A stretch of DNA of 64,000 nt from Campylobacter coli (GCA_039516895.1 CP154437.1:1364001-1428000), one strand, 5' to 3'; positions 23,237-31,041 are shown, counted from the stretch's first letter. Made by a program: numbers and translations. Notes: generated by a model not told the origin, from the letters alone.

Positions 23237-23250
23237 TTTTGCATACAAAA
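23237..23250. promoter_or_regulatory. Candidate GntR/FCD operator upstream of tcuC
   Basis: TTTTGCATACAAAA is an inverted repeat (TTTTG/CAAAA) of the form seen in many FCD-family GntR operators (TTGTATACAA-like). It sits about 35 bases upstream of the tcuC -10 box and downstream of the gntR gene. Binding by the neighbouring regulator is an inference. Confidence 0.45.
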
Positions 23251-23402
23251 GTATTTTTTAAGTTACATATTTACACAAAAATATTTAAAAATATTCAAAA
23301 ATATTAAAAGACTAAATATTTGATTGTTTTATTTTAAGAAATTTGAAAGTTTAATTTTTTGAAAGTTCTAGTGTGAGAATAATAAAAGTATGAGTTATAA
23401 AT

Positions 23403-24050
23403 CTATGATTGATTTAAAATATTACTTAAACGTACTTTATAAGCCTGCCTTATATGAAATTTAGCCATTTCTTCTGCTTTTGCAATATCTCTATTTCTTA
23501 TTGCTTCTACAACAGCAAGGTGCTCTTTGTAGGCTTCTTTAGCACGATTTTCTTTAGCTAAAGTGCTATCTCCTAAAAGCAATAAGGAGCGATCTAAATT
23601 TTCCATAATTTTATACAAATAATGATTTCCTGAACAACGATATAGGGTTTGATGGAATAAAACATTATTTGATTTTAATTCATTTAATTCTGTGATATTT
23701 TTTTGAGCTTGAACTATATTTTCTAAAATTTCTATCTCCGATGAAGAAGCATATTGGGCAGCAAGTTTAGCTGCTTCGCCTTCTAGTAATTCTCTTATTT
23801 CATATAATTTTGTAATAGAAATCAAATCAAGTCCAGCGACAACAAGCCCTTTTTTACTATCTTGTACCAAAATTCCATCATTTTGCAAAAGTCCTAAAGC
23901 TTCGCGTATAGGTGTTCTACTAAAGCCTGTTTGCTGCACGATATCTTGTTCTTTTATTCTATCATTAGGTTTTAAACTTCCTTCTTTTATAGACTCTATG
24001 ATAAACTCATAAATTTTATAACTTGAATTCTTTTGACTTGTTTTTGACAT
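23403..24050 (-). CDS. GntR-family transcriptional regulator (FCD domain)
   Basis: The 215-residue protein has an N-terminal winged helix (about 8-75, with RIKEQDIVQQTGFSRTPIREAL) and an all-helical C-terminal FCD ligand domain (about 80-210) with His residues expected to hold a metal. FCD regulators usually sense carboxylic acids. It is encoded just upstream of tcuCAB on the same strand with a 228 bp gap, so it is the likely local regulator. Salmonella uses a LysR-type TcuR instead, so the regulation here differs. Confidence 0.88.
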   Translation of the reverse strand: MSKTSQKNSSYKIYEFIIESIKEGSLKPNDRIKEQDIVQQTGFSRTPIREALGLLQNDGILVQDSKKGLVVAGLDLISITKLYEIRELLEGEAAKLAAQYASSSEIEILENIVQAQKNITELNELKSNNVLFHQTLYRCSGNHYLYKIMENLDRSLLLLGDSTLAKENRAKEAYKEHLAVVEAIRNRDIAKAEEMAKFHIRQAYKVRLSNILNQS

Positions 24051-24152
24051 TTCTTTCCTTAATTTTTGTAAAATTATAGTATATTTTTAAAAATTTTATT
24101 AATACATTATATTTTACCTTATTTAATCATAATACCAAATAAAAAGGCGAAA

Positions 24153-24737
24153 ATGCAAACAATTGATCAAATTTTTCAAGCACAAATTGAAATTAAAAAA
24201 TCTACTTTTTTATCCTATCTTTGCCCTTTTAAGGATTTTAAAAATTTGCTTGTAAATTTAAAAAAAGAACACCCCAAAGCCGTTCATTTTGTTTATGCTT
24301 ATCGAACTTTAAATGAATACAATCAAATCATAGAAGATAAAAGCGATGATGGCGAGCCTAAAGGCACTTCAGGCATACCTTCTTTAAACGTTTTAAGAGG
24401 ATATGAACTTATCAATACTGCAGTCATCACTGTAAGATATTTTGGTGGCACCAAACTTGGGACAGGAGGACTTGTAAGAGCTTATAGTGATGCGGCAAAT
24501 GCAGCGATTAACAATGCCTCCTTGCTAACTTTTGAATTTAAAAAAAATATCAAAATTGCCATAGATTTTAAAAATCTCAATCGCTTCGAACATTTTTTAA
24601 GAACTCACTCTTTGGAATTTGAGCGAGACTTTAAAAATGAAAAAGTGATTTTAAACTTAAATTTAAACGAAGAGGAAGAGCAAAAGTTTGAAATCTTTTG
24701 CACCAAATTTACACCTTTTGAAATAGAGAAATTATAA
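24153..24737 (+). CDS. YigZ/IMPACT family protein
   Basis: The conserved core DDGEPKGTSGIPSLNVLRG near residue 70 and VRYFGGTKLGTGGLVRAYSDA near residue 98 define the YigZ/IMPACT N-terminal domain. A smaller C-terminal domain follows (194 residues in all). The family is linked to control of translation or stress, but the bacterial function is unclear. It corresponds by position to Cj0429c. Confidence 0.85.
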   Translation: MQTIDQIFQAQIEIKKSTFLSYLCPFKDFKNLLVNLKKEHPKAVHFVYAYRTLNEYNQIIEDKSDDGEPKGTSGIPSLNVLRGYELINTAVITVRYFGGTKLGTGGLVRAYSDAANAAINNASLLTFEFKKNIKIAIDFKNLNRFEHFLRTHSLEFERDFKNEKVILNLNLNEEEEQKFEIFCTKFTPFEIEKL

Positions 24738-24743
24738 TCTATC

Positions 24744-24767
24744 TTAAAGCCTCGTTTGAGGCTTTAA
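24744..24767. terminator. Bidirectional terminator between yigZ and the sigma54-driven gene
   Basis: A perfect 10 bp stem TTAAAGCCTC/GAGGCTTTAA with loop GTTT separates the two convergent genes. AT-rich flanks give a U-tract on both sides. Confidence 0.85.
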
Positions 24768-24768
24768 T

Positions 24769-25146
24769 TTAAATCGCATTGAGTAAATCACCCAAAAGAC
24801 TACTGTCTTTATTTTGTCCATTTGCATTTTGATTTAAAAGATCATTATGCACACTCGCACTTTGAGCTTTTAAAGAAAGTTCGCCCTCGTTTTGCCTAAA
24901 ACGATAAGCATACATGCTTGACATTTGTGCGTATTGAGAGGAATTAGAGTTTGAACTTTGGGTATTGTTTTGTAAATTTTCTTCCGTGCTAGAAGTACCC
25001 GAATTTTCCTCTAATTTACTTAATATATCCATAAAATCAGAATCAGAAGTCGAAGAATAATCTTCTACTTGCTTATCCACCTGCTTATACTGACCACTAA
25101 TCGCATCATATTCATATGAGCTAATAGTTTTATAACTTACTTGCAT
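24769..25146 (-). CDS. Flagellar co-expressed protein (Cj0428-like), function unknown
   Basis: The 125-residue protein is rich in Ser, Asn and Gln and has a low-complexity centre. It has no signal peptide or membrane helix. By position it is the Cj0428 homologue, which I recall as one of the genes expressed with the flagellum (Fed group). A textbook sigma54 promoter (25181-25196) directly upstream supports this. Small disordered proteins of this kind may be flagellar-export substrates or cytoplasmic co-factors; the sequence does not decide it. Confidence 0.75.
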   Translation of the reverse strand: MQVSYKTISSYEYDAISGQYKQVDKQVEDYSSTSDSDFMDILSKLEENSGTSSTEENLQNNTQSSNSNSSQYAQMSSMYAYRFRQNEGELSLKAQSASVHNDLLNQNANGQNKDSSLLGDLLNAI

Positions 25147-25180
25147 AGCTTTCTCCTTTCAAAATATGCAAAAACTATAC

Positions 25181-25196
25181 AAGCAAAAAGTGTTCC
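25181..25196 (-). promoter_or_regulatory. Sigma54 (RpoN) promoter
   Basis: The minus strand reads GGAACACTTTTTGCTT. The GG and GC are 10 bases apart, as needed for the -24/-12 elements, and the sequence matches the Campylobacter flagellar RpoN promoter pattern. It ends about 34 bases before the ATG of the Cj0428-like gene and abuts the stop codon of the gene upstream. It would put the gene under FlgSR control. Confidence 0.85.
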
Positions 25197-25532
25197 TTAA
25201 TCACCATGAGTTGGTAAATGTTCTACATCAAGTTCATTATCTCTTATAAATTCTTCTTTTGCTCTCTTGCAATTTTCATCGCGTATTTTACGATATTCAT
25301 TACGTATAGTGATTTCTTTATCACTTAAAGGTCTATCCTCTAAAAAACTGATATGGAAATAAGTATCATCGCTTTTTGAATAAGTATTGTAAAAATCTAT
25401 ATAATCAAAATAATCCTTACCATTATCAAATTCCACCACTTCTTCTATATAAATAGTAGGTCCAAAGCCTTTATGATTTTGGGTAAAATGTCCAAAGCCT
25501 GCGCTATACTGAATTCTAAATTTAGCCATCAT
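25197..25532 (-). CDS. Conserved hypothetical protein (Cj0427-like)
   Basis: The 111-residue soluble protein is rich in charged and aromatic residues (IYIEEVVEFDNGKDYFDYIDFY). I do not recognise a family. Two ATG codons stand in tandem at the start, and the first overlaps the stop region of the ABC-F gene by 11 bases, so translation is probably coupled. It lies between the ABC-F gene and the sigma54 promoter. Confidence 0.7.
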   Translation of the reverse strand: MMAKFRIQYSAGFGHFTQNHKGFGPTIYIEEVVEFDNGKDYFDYIDFYNTYSKSDDTYFHISFLEDRPLSDKEITIRNEYRKIRDENCKRAKEEFIRDNELDVEHLPTHGD

Positions 25533-27099
25533 TTTCTCCTAAAAATTCTTGGTAAGTTCCACGAAAATCAGTCAGTTCTCCATCTTTTAAGTGCCAAATA
25601 CGATTGGCAAAAGCAGAAACTAGCTCCCTGTCGTGACTTATGCAAAGTGCAACACCCTTGAAATTATACAAAGCTTCACCAAGGGCTATGATACTCTCAA
25701 GATCCAAATGGTTATCAGGCTCATCCAAAAGTAAAAAATTTGGGCGCTCTAGCATTAAACGCGAAAGCATCAAACGATGCTTCTCTCCTCCGCTTAAGCT
25801 CGCTGCCATTTTCTCTTGATCACTACCACTAAAAAGCATTCTACCTAAACACTTTCGAATTTCATCCAAATCTTTGAATTTTTCACTCATAAGCCATTCG
25901 TAAAGTTTCAAATTTTCACAAATTAAATTGCTTGTATCTTGAGGAAAATATCCAAGTTCTATAGTCGCTCCAAGGTGCATAGAACCGCTATCAGGAGCAA
26001 TAGCATTGGCAATGATTTTAGCCAAAGTTGACTTGCCTACACCATTTGCACCAATTAAAGCAATTTTGTCATTTTTTTCGATTTTTAATTCTAAATTTGA
26101 AAACAATTCTTTATCATAAGCCTTACTAATACCCTTAAGCTCTAAAACTTCATTTCCTATTTCACGATTTGTTCTAAAAACTATACTTGGATCCCTGCGA
26201 CTTGAAATTTTAATCTCTTCAAGCTCTAATTTCTCCAAAGCCTTTGCGCGACTTGTAGCTTGTTTTGCTTTAGAGGCATTCGCACTAAAACGGCGGATAA
26301 AATTTTCTAATTCTTCTCTTTCTTTTAAGGTTTTATCGCGTTTAAGCTCAGCTTGTTTAGCTAAAAGTGTTGAAGCCATATACCAATCATCATAATTTCC
26401 AGCAAAATCACGAATTTGTTTAAAATCCACATCTAAAATTCTTGTACAAATTTTATTTAAAAAATGCCTATCATGAGAAATCACCACCAAGGTTCCTTCA
26501 TGTCTTAAAAGCTCATTTTCAAGCCAAGAAATCGCTTCTAAATCAAGGTTATTTGTAGGCTCGTCTAAAAAAAGTACATCTGCGCCCAAAAACAATACTT
26601 GTGCAAGTAAAACCTTAAATTTATCTGCACTTTGCAAGGTGCTCATCAAAGCATCAAAATCTTTGATTTTTAAAGAGCTTAAAATTTTCTCACAACGCGT
26701 TTCACAATCATAATTAGGATCCTCTTCAGCTGTTATCATTTCAAGCTCGCTTAAGCGTTCGTTGATCTCATCTGTAAATTCTTCGCTCATATAAAGTTTT
26801 TCTTTTTCTTTTAAGGCATCATATAAACGCTTATTTGCACACATTACCGCATCTTTGATGGTATAATTTTCAAAAGCAAATTGATCTTGACCTAAAACAG
26901 CTATTCTCAATCCTTCATCAAAGACGACTTCTCCGCTACTTGACTCTATCTCGCCCGAAAGAATTTTTAAAAAGGTAGATTTTCCTGCACCATTAGCTCC
27001 TATTAGTCCATATCTTTGGCCGCGAACAAGTTTCAAATTTACATTTTCAAATAAGAGTTGATTTGCAAAGCGCATAGTAAGATTTTTAACTTCAACCAT
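25522..27099 (-). CDS. ABC-F family ATPase
   Basis: The 525-residue protein has two ATP-binding domains and no membrane part. Domain 1 has the Walker A GANGAGKST near residue 36 and LFLDEPTNNLDL near 180. A charged linker at about 240-310 follows. Domain 2 has GANGVGKST near 347, the signature SLSGGEKHRLML near 432 and LLLDEPDNHLDL. ABC-F proteins act on the ribosome, and length and layout are closest to the YbiT group, not to the classical resistance types. It is the Cj0426 homologue. Confidence 0.9.
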   Translation of the reverse strand: MVEVKNLTMRFANQLLFENVNLKLVRGQRYGLIGANGAGKSTFLKILSGEIESSSGEVVFDEGLRIAVLGQDQFAFENYTIKDAVMCANKRLYDALKEKEKLYMSEEFTDEINERLSELEMITAEEDPNYDCETRCEKILSSLKIKDFDALMSTLQSADKFKVLLAQVLFLGADVLFLDEPTNNLDLEAISWLENELLRHEGTLVVISHDRHFLNKICTRILDVDFKQIRDFAGNYDDWYMASTLLAKQAELKRDKTLKEREELENFIRRFSANASKAKQATSRAKALEKLELEEIKISSRRDPSIVFRTNREIGNEVLELKGISKAYDKELFSNLELKIEKNDKIALIGANGVGKSTLAKIIANAIAPDSGSMHLGATIELGYFPQDTSNLICENLKLYEWLMSEKFKDLDEIRKCLGRMLFSGSDQEKMAASLSGGEKHRLMLSRLMLERPNFLLLDEPDNHLDLESIIALGEALYNFKGVALCISHDRELVSAFANRIWHLKDGELTDFRGTYQEFLGENDG

Positions 27100-27183
27100 A
27101 ATTTTCCTTCAATTTTTTACTTATAAAAATTTTTAAGAAATTGTAGCGAAAAAAGACTTGAAGTTAATTGAGTAGTAAAATTT

Positions 27184-27214
27184 AATTAAGCAATGATTTC
27201 TCATTACTTAATTT
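27184..27214. terminator. Hairpin after the small envelope cluster
   Basis: A stem (27185-27196 with 27201-27212, loop TTTC) lies 11 bases beyond the stop of the 138-residue protein gene. One internal mismatch (C/A) interrupts it. The U-tract in the minus direction is weak. Confidence 0.5.
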
Positions 27215-27224
27215 TTTATAAGTC

Positions 27225-27641
27225 TTATTTAAAATCTCCATTGACATAAGCTAATTCTGAAATTTTTACTTTATTTGCACTGAAAACTTTATAAGTAACA
27301 CTCCAAAGACCTTTTCTATTTTCCCCCTTTAAGATAGCATTTACCATAACCATGCAAGAATCAGAATTAAGAACAAAATTTGAAATGGAATTAATTTCAA
27401 TCATATCAGTATAATTTGTTTTTCCATAATGCTTAGCCATTTCTTTCATACTTTTTTCATAAGATTCGTAATCAATTCCTTGAGCTTTAAATCCTGACAA
27501 TTCATACATATTTTTAAAAATTTCAATAGGAATTTGCTTTTTAAGACTTGAAATAATTTTAGCATTATCGCATTGTTCCAATGGATTGGCTTGAAGGTAT
27601 ATAAATCCTATAAATAAAAACAAAATCACTTTTTTAAACAT
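27225..27641 (-). CDS. Small secreted protein of unknown function
   Basis: The 138-residue protein starts with a signal peptide (KKVILFLFIGFIYLQA, cut near residue 18-20) and should be periplasmic. The mature part has two Cys that could form a disulfide. I recognise no family. It is the last gene of a three-gene set with a MORN-type lipoprotein and a small membrane protein, and lies 10 bp from the lipoprotein gene. Confidence 0.7.
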   Translation of the reverse strand: MFKKVILFLFIGFIYLQANPLEQCDNAKIISSLKKQIPIEIFKNMYELSGFKAQGIDYESYEKSMKEMAKHYGKTNYTDMIEINSISNFVLNSDSCMVMVNAILKGENRKGLWSVTYKVFSANKVKISELAYVNGDFK

Positions 27642-27651
27642 ATTTGCTCCT

Positions 27652-28287
27652 TTAGCTTTTAGATTTTGGTATCAAAATTCCATTTGTAAACTCTTCTTCT
27701 TTAATAATTTCACCATTTTTATAGTATCTAAAAATTCCATTTTTGATTCCGTTTTTGTAACTTTCTTCACTCTCTAAGGAACCATTTTGATTGTAGGATT
27801 TTTGCAACCCATCCATTTTGCCTTGATTATTAAAATTATATTCAAGAGCTAAAGTGCCATTTTCATAATATTCTTTATAGTTACCTTCAAACTCTTGCAT
27901 TCCATCTTCATCAAAACCAAGTAATTTACCCTTCGCTCTAATGTTTCCATTTTCATAATAGCCAATATAATCACCATATCCACGATTATCTTTAAAATTC
28001 ATTTCTTCCAAAAGTTGTCCATCTTTAGAATATTCTCTGCTAACCCCATCTCTTTTTCCATTTTTATAGTTCTCTTCTGTTCTTAGTTGGCCATTATCAT
28101 AAAAGGTTCTTTTTATTCCATGTATCCTTGACTCTTTATTGTAAGGAATTTCTTCTTTTAAATTCCCAGTTGTTGAGTATTTATTTTGTTGAACCTTAAC
28201 CACATCACTTGGCTGCCCAGGAAAATCGCCTCCACAACCATTTAACAATACCACAATTAAACCACAAACACTTAAAAATTTTGTCAT
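27652..28287 (-). CDS. Lipoprotein with MORN/YwqK-type repeats
   Basis: The signal peptide ends in a lipobox (VVLLNGC), so the mature 211-residue protein is lipid-anchored. It then has about six repeats of the form YYENGxLxxEExYKNGxxxG, the MORN-like pattern of the YwqK family. Databases call YwqK an antitoxin, but the evidence is thin for secreted forms. It is rich in acidic residues. The function is unknown. Neighbours are a small membrane protein upstream and a secreted protein downstream. Confidence 0.75.
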   Translation of the reverse strand: MTKFLSVCGLIVVLLNGCGGDFPGQPSDVVKVQQNKYSTTGNLKEEIPYNKESRIHGIKRTFYDNGQLRTEENYKNGKRDGVSREYSKDGQLLEEMNFKDNRGYGDYIGYYENGNIRAKGKLLGFDEDGMQEFEGNYKEYYENGTLALEYNFNNQGKMDGLQKSYNQNGSLESEESYKNGIKNGIFRYYKNGEIIKEEEFTNGILIPKSKS

Positions 28288-28295
28288 TTTTTCTC

Positions 28296-28523
28296 CTATT
28301 TTTCATTTTTTTCTTTAATAATAATAGTTTGTTTAAAACTTCCTGTAAAAGACCATATTAAACACACAAGCCAAACAATAAAAGTCCAACCAAAAAACAA
28401 ATTCAGCAAAGAAATTATCAGCCAATTAGAATGCTTTCTACTCAAACCAATAATAGCGGGTAACATGTATAATACAAACAATAACATTGTTACAAAAATA
28501 GATCCGCCACTTACGCCTTCCAT
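28296..28523 (-). CDS. Small membrane protein, superinfection-immunity family
   Basis: The 75-residue protein has two membrane helices. The segment MLPAIIGLSRKHSNW..ISLLNLFFGWTFIVWLVCLIWS matches the superinfection-immunity family named after phage T4 Imm, which blocks DNA entry by a second phage. Most bacterial members have no proven role. AAGGAG precedes the ATG. It heads the three-gene envelope cluster, divergent from an HTH gene with a 16 bp palindrome between them. Confidence 0.7.
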   Translation of the reverse strand: MEGVSGGSIFVTMLLFVLYMLPAIIGLSRKHSNWLIISLLNLFFGWTFIVWLVCLIWSFTGSFKQTIIIKEKNEK

Positions 28524-28592
28524 TAATTCTCCTTAAAATATAAAAATTACTCCAAATTATAAATTTAAAAAACTTTAATAAATCTTAAAAAC

Positions 28593-28636
28593 AATAATAT
28601 TTATGCTTTTTTTATAAATTAAGCATAAATATTATT
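28593..28636. promoter_or_regulatory. Perfect 16 bp inverted repeat between divergent genes
   Basis: AATAATATTTATGCTT at 28593-28608 is repeated inverted at 28621-28636, with 12 bases between. It lies in the 169 bp gap between the small envelope cluster and the HTH gene, about where both promoters should be. It may be an operator or an RNA hairpin. The exact match across 16 bp is more than local AT-richness explains well. Confidence 0.55.
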
Positions 28637-28692
28637 ATATATAAAATTTAAAAACTTATATTTTATCATTTCAAAAAACAATATAAAGAGAA

Positions 28693-28944
28693 ATGATGAC
28701 AAAACGAGATATGGCTGCCTTTTTGGGGGTTGATGTGCAAACTTTACGAAATTGGAAAAAAACTAGACCAAATCTTTATCGCGTAATACTACAAGGGTTG
28801 GCTATTGATGAAGCAATTAACGAAAGTTATGAAAATTTTCACAAGCTTGCCAAATTTAGTGAAAATGCAGAAAAGAAAGTTTTAAAAAGTGATTTAAATG
28901 TTATTGACTTATATGCCAAATTTAAAAAAACACAAATGGAATAG
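28693..28944 (+). CDS. Small HTH DNA-binding protein
   Basis: The 83-residue protein begins with a helix-turn-helix (KRDMAAFLGVDVQTLRNWKKTRPNLYRVI), similar to small MerR-like or phage-type HTH proteins. The remainder is a charged helix. It corresponds to Cj0422c. It is divergent from the envelope cluster, next to a perfect palindrome, so it may regulate that cluster. That link is an inference. Confidence 0.75.
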   Translation: MMTKRDMAAFLGVDVQTLRNWKKTRPNLYRVILQGLAIDEAINESYENFHKLAKFSENAEKKVLKSDLNVIDLYAKFKKTQME

Positions 28945-29069
28945 ATCGCTCAATATCTCATATGCCAAAAAATCTCAAATTATAATCAATAAATTCAAAT
29001 AAAACCAATTTTTAAGATTTTTTCTATACAATTTCTACTTTTATCTTTAAAATTTTAAGGTTTTATTTA

Positions 29070-30020
29070 ATGTTTTTTTTACAATCTTTAAGTATTTTTA
29101 GTATATTTTTTGAATTTTTAGCACTTGCTTTGGCATTTTATTTCAAAAATACAAGAATTTTTTTTCTTACACTCGCCTTGTTTATTTTTCATCTGCCCTA
29201 TCTTTATACAAGTACCTTTCAAGCACATTTGTTTGTTTCTTTATTTTTGCCTTTGGTTTTTATTTTACTTAGCGTCAAACAAATGGGAAAACTTATAATA
29301 GAACAAAAAAATTTAAGCTCTGCGATTTTACTTATTTTTATAATACTTTTAAGCTTTTTCTTGCCAAGAAATACCGGTTTTAGCGCTGCAAATTTGAATT
29401 TTCATTTTTTAAATTTAAATTTTTTTAGACCTCTTAGTGAGCTTAGCTTTTTATTTTTTATGTTTATTTCACTTATCCTAATCATCAAAGCCTTTAAAAG
29501 CAAAGAAAACTATCTTTTTTTAGCTTTTTTGGGAGCAAATTTTCAATTTTTATTTGAAAGTTTTTGGGGATTTGCTTATTTTGAATTTGCAAGTTTGGTT
29601 TTTTGCTTTTATTTGATTTATCAAGCCTACAAAATCGCATTTTTTGATACCCTAACCAAACTTCCTAATGAAAAAAATCTCAATCGCTTTATCAAAGGTA
29701 AAAATTCTTACACTATAGCTTTACTTCACTTTAACGAATTTAAGGATACTCAAGAAATATATATTAAGCTTATTCTAAAACAAATTGCAAAAATTTTAAA
29801 ACGCTTTAAAGCAAAAATTTTTATCGTAGAAAATGATTTTGTTTTAATTTTTGATGACAAAGATACAGCTTTAAAACATCTTGCTTTTTTAGAATCTACA
29901 TTAAAAAACACAGAATTAAAACTTGAAAATGAAACTTTTAAACCCGAATTTAAACTTGTGTGGAAAGAAAAAGAAGGAAATTTGAATCAGAATTTACAAA
30001 GCCTAAGAGTAAAACTCTAA
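29070..30020 (+). CDS. Membrane protein with degenerate GGDEF domain
   Basis: The first 185 residues form about seven membrane helices. The C-terminal part starts with FFDTLTKLPNEKNLNRF, the classic entry of a GGDEF domain, but it is short and the active-site loop reads VENDFVLIF, not GGDEF. Diguanylate cyclase activity is therefore unlikely. A sensory or scaffold role is possible. It corresponds to Cj0421c. Campylobacter has few c-di-GMP proteins, so a relic domain is notable. Confidence 0.65.
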   Translation: MFFLQSLSIFSIFFEFLALALAFYFKNTRIFFLTLALFIFHLPYLYTSTFQAHLFVSLFLPLVFILLSVKQMGKLIIEQKNLSSAILLIFIILLSFFLPRNTGFSAANLNFHFLNLNFFRPLSELSFLFFMFISLILIIKAFKSKENYLFLAFLGANFQFLFESFWGFAYFEFASLVFCFYLIYQAYKIAFFDTLTKLPNEKNLNRFIKGKNSYTIALLHFNEFKDTQEIYIKLILKQIAKILKRFKAKIFIVENDFVLIFDDKDTALKHLAFLESTLKNTELKLENETFKPEFKLVWKEKEGNLNQNLQSLRVKL

Positions 30021-30026
30021 GGCTTA
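29998..30026. terminator. Terminator between the GGDEF-like gene and yceI
   Basis: AAGCCT-A-AGAGT and ACTCT-A-AGGCTT pair around a short A-rich loop with a single central mismatch. The hairpin includes the stop of the upstream gene and lies at the end of convergent yceI, so it probably serves both. Confidence 0.6.
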
Positions 30027-30030
30027 AAAA

Positions 30031-30603
30031 TTATTTTTCGTTAGCTTCAACTTCGATATTAAGATGAACATCATCACCTAAAGTAATAGTTGAAGTATCT
30101 GGCGCAAAGTTAAAATCAGAACGTTTGATTTTGCCATTTAAAGAAAAACCTACTTTTTCTCTACCATCTTTGCCTTTAGCTGTACCGCCGATTTCAGTAT
30201 CCAAAACCACCTCTTTAGAAACACCTGCTATGGTTAAAGTTCCTGTCATTTTACCTTTTTCATTGTCGATTTTTTCGTATTTTTTCATTACAAAAGTCAT
30301 ATTAGGGAATTGTTTTGCTTTGAAAAAATCATCTTGTTGTAAGTGATTATCTCTTGTTTGGTTGTCTGTATTTACAGATGCTACTTTAACTGTTGCTTCA
30401 AGTTTTTTAAATTCAAAACTTGCAGGATCAAAATCGATTACCGCATCATAATCTTGAAAATTTCCTTTTACATTGCTGATTTGTAAATGTTTGATTTTAA
30501 AACCTACATCAGTGTGAGTTTTATCTAAAGTAAATTCTTTAGCAAATAAACCTGCACTTAGCAAAGAAGCTGCAACAAGGGAACTTAATAAAATTTTTTT
30601 CAT
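30031..30603 (-). CDS. YceI-family periplasmic lipid-binding protein
   Basis: The protein has a signal peptide ending in LSAGLFA and then a single YceI domain (about 22-188): FTLDKTHTDVGFKIKHL at the start and FNFAPDTSTITLGDDVHLNIEVEA at the end. YceI proteins are periplasmic beta-barrel lipocalin-like carriers that bind isoprenoid or quinone-like lipids. I use the inner ATG (190 residues) with AAAGGAAAA before it, since it puts the signal peptide first. It is the Cj0420 homologue. Confidence 0.9.
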   Translation of the reverse strand: MKKILLSSLVAASLLSAGLFAKEFTLDKTHTDVGFKIKHLQISNVKGNFQDYDAVIDFDPASFEFKKLEATVKVASVNTDNQTRDNHLQQDDFFKAKQFPNMTFVMKKYEKIDNEKGKMTGTLTIAGVSKEVVLDTEIGGTAKGKDGREKVGFSLNGKIKRSDFNFAPDTSTITLGDDVHLNIEVEANEK

Positions 30604-30678
30604 TTTTTTCCTTTTTTTGTATTTTTTATGTAAGAAGAATTCTATTAAACAAAAAACAATCAACCATTAATGATAATT

Positions 30679-31041
30679 TTAGTCCATTTTATTTTTAAGA
30701 AAAATCACAAATTCATCAAAACTAGGTAAATTTAAATCCCTTAATTCTCTTTGCTGCTTGCCCCACATACATTCTGGAAAAAAAGCATCCTCTTTAAATC
30801 TTGCCATTACATGAAAATGCACTCTTGGAACATAGTTTGCAAAAGAAGCAATATTGATTTTTTCAGGTTTGTAAAATTCTATCATAGCCTTTTCGCAACG
30901 CAAAATTTTATCAAAAATTTCTTTTTGAAGTTCATAGGGACAATTACTAAATTCTTTATAGATTTGCTTGGTAAAAATTTTAATCCATGGTACTTGAGAT
31001 TCTTCTTTTTCTATATAAATCCATTTATTTTCATAAATCAT
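30679..31041 (-). CDS. HIT-family protein
   Basis: The 120-residue protein resembles small histidine-triad nucleotide hydrolases. The motif region reads VPRVHFHVMAR: the second and third His of the triad are present, but Arg takes the place of the first. The middle His is normally the nucleophile, so activity cannot be excluded. The N-terminal half is less typical. It corresponds to Cj0419. Confidence 0.75.
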   Translation of the reverse strand: MIYENKWIYIEKEESQVPWIKIFTKQIYKEFSNCPYELQKEIFDKILRCEKAMIEFYKPEKINIASFANYVPRVHFHVMARFKEDAFFPECMWGKQQRELRDLNLPSFDEFVIFLKNKMD

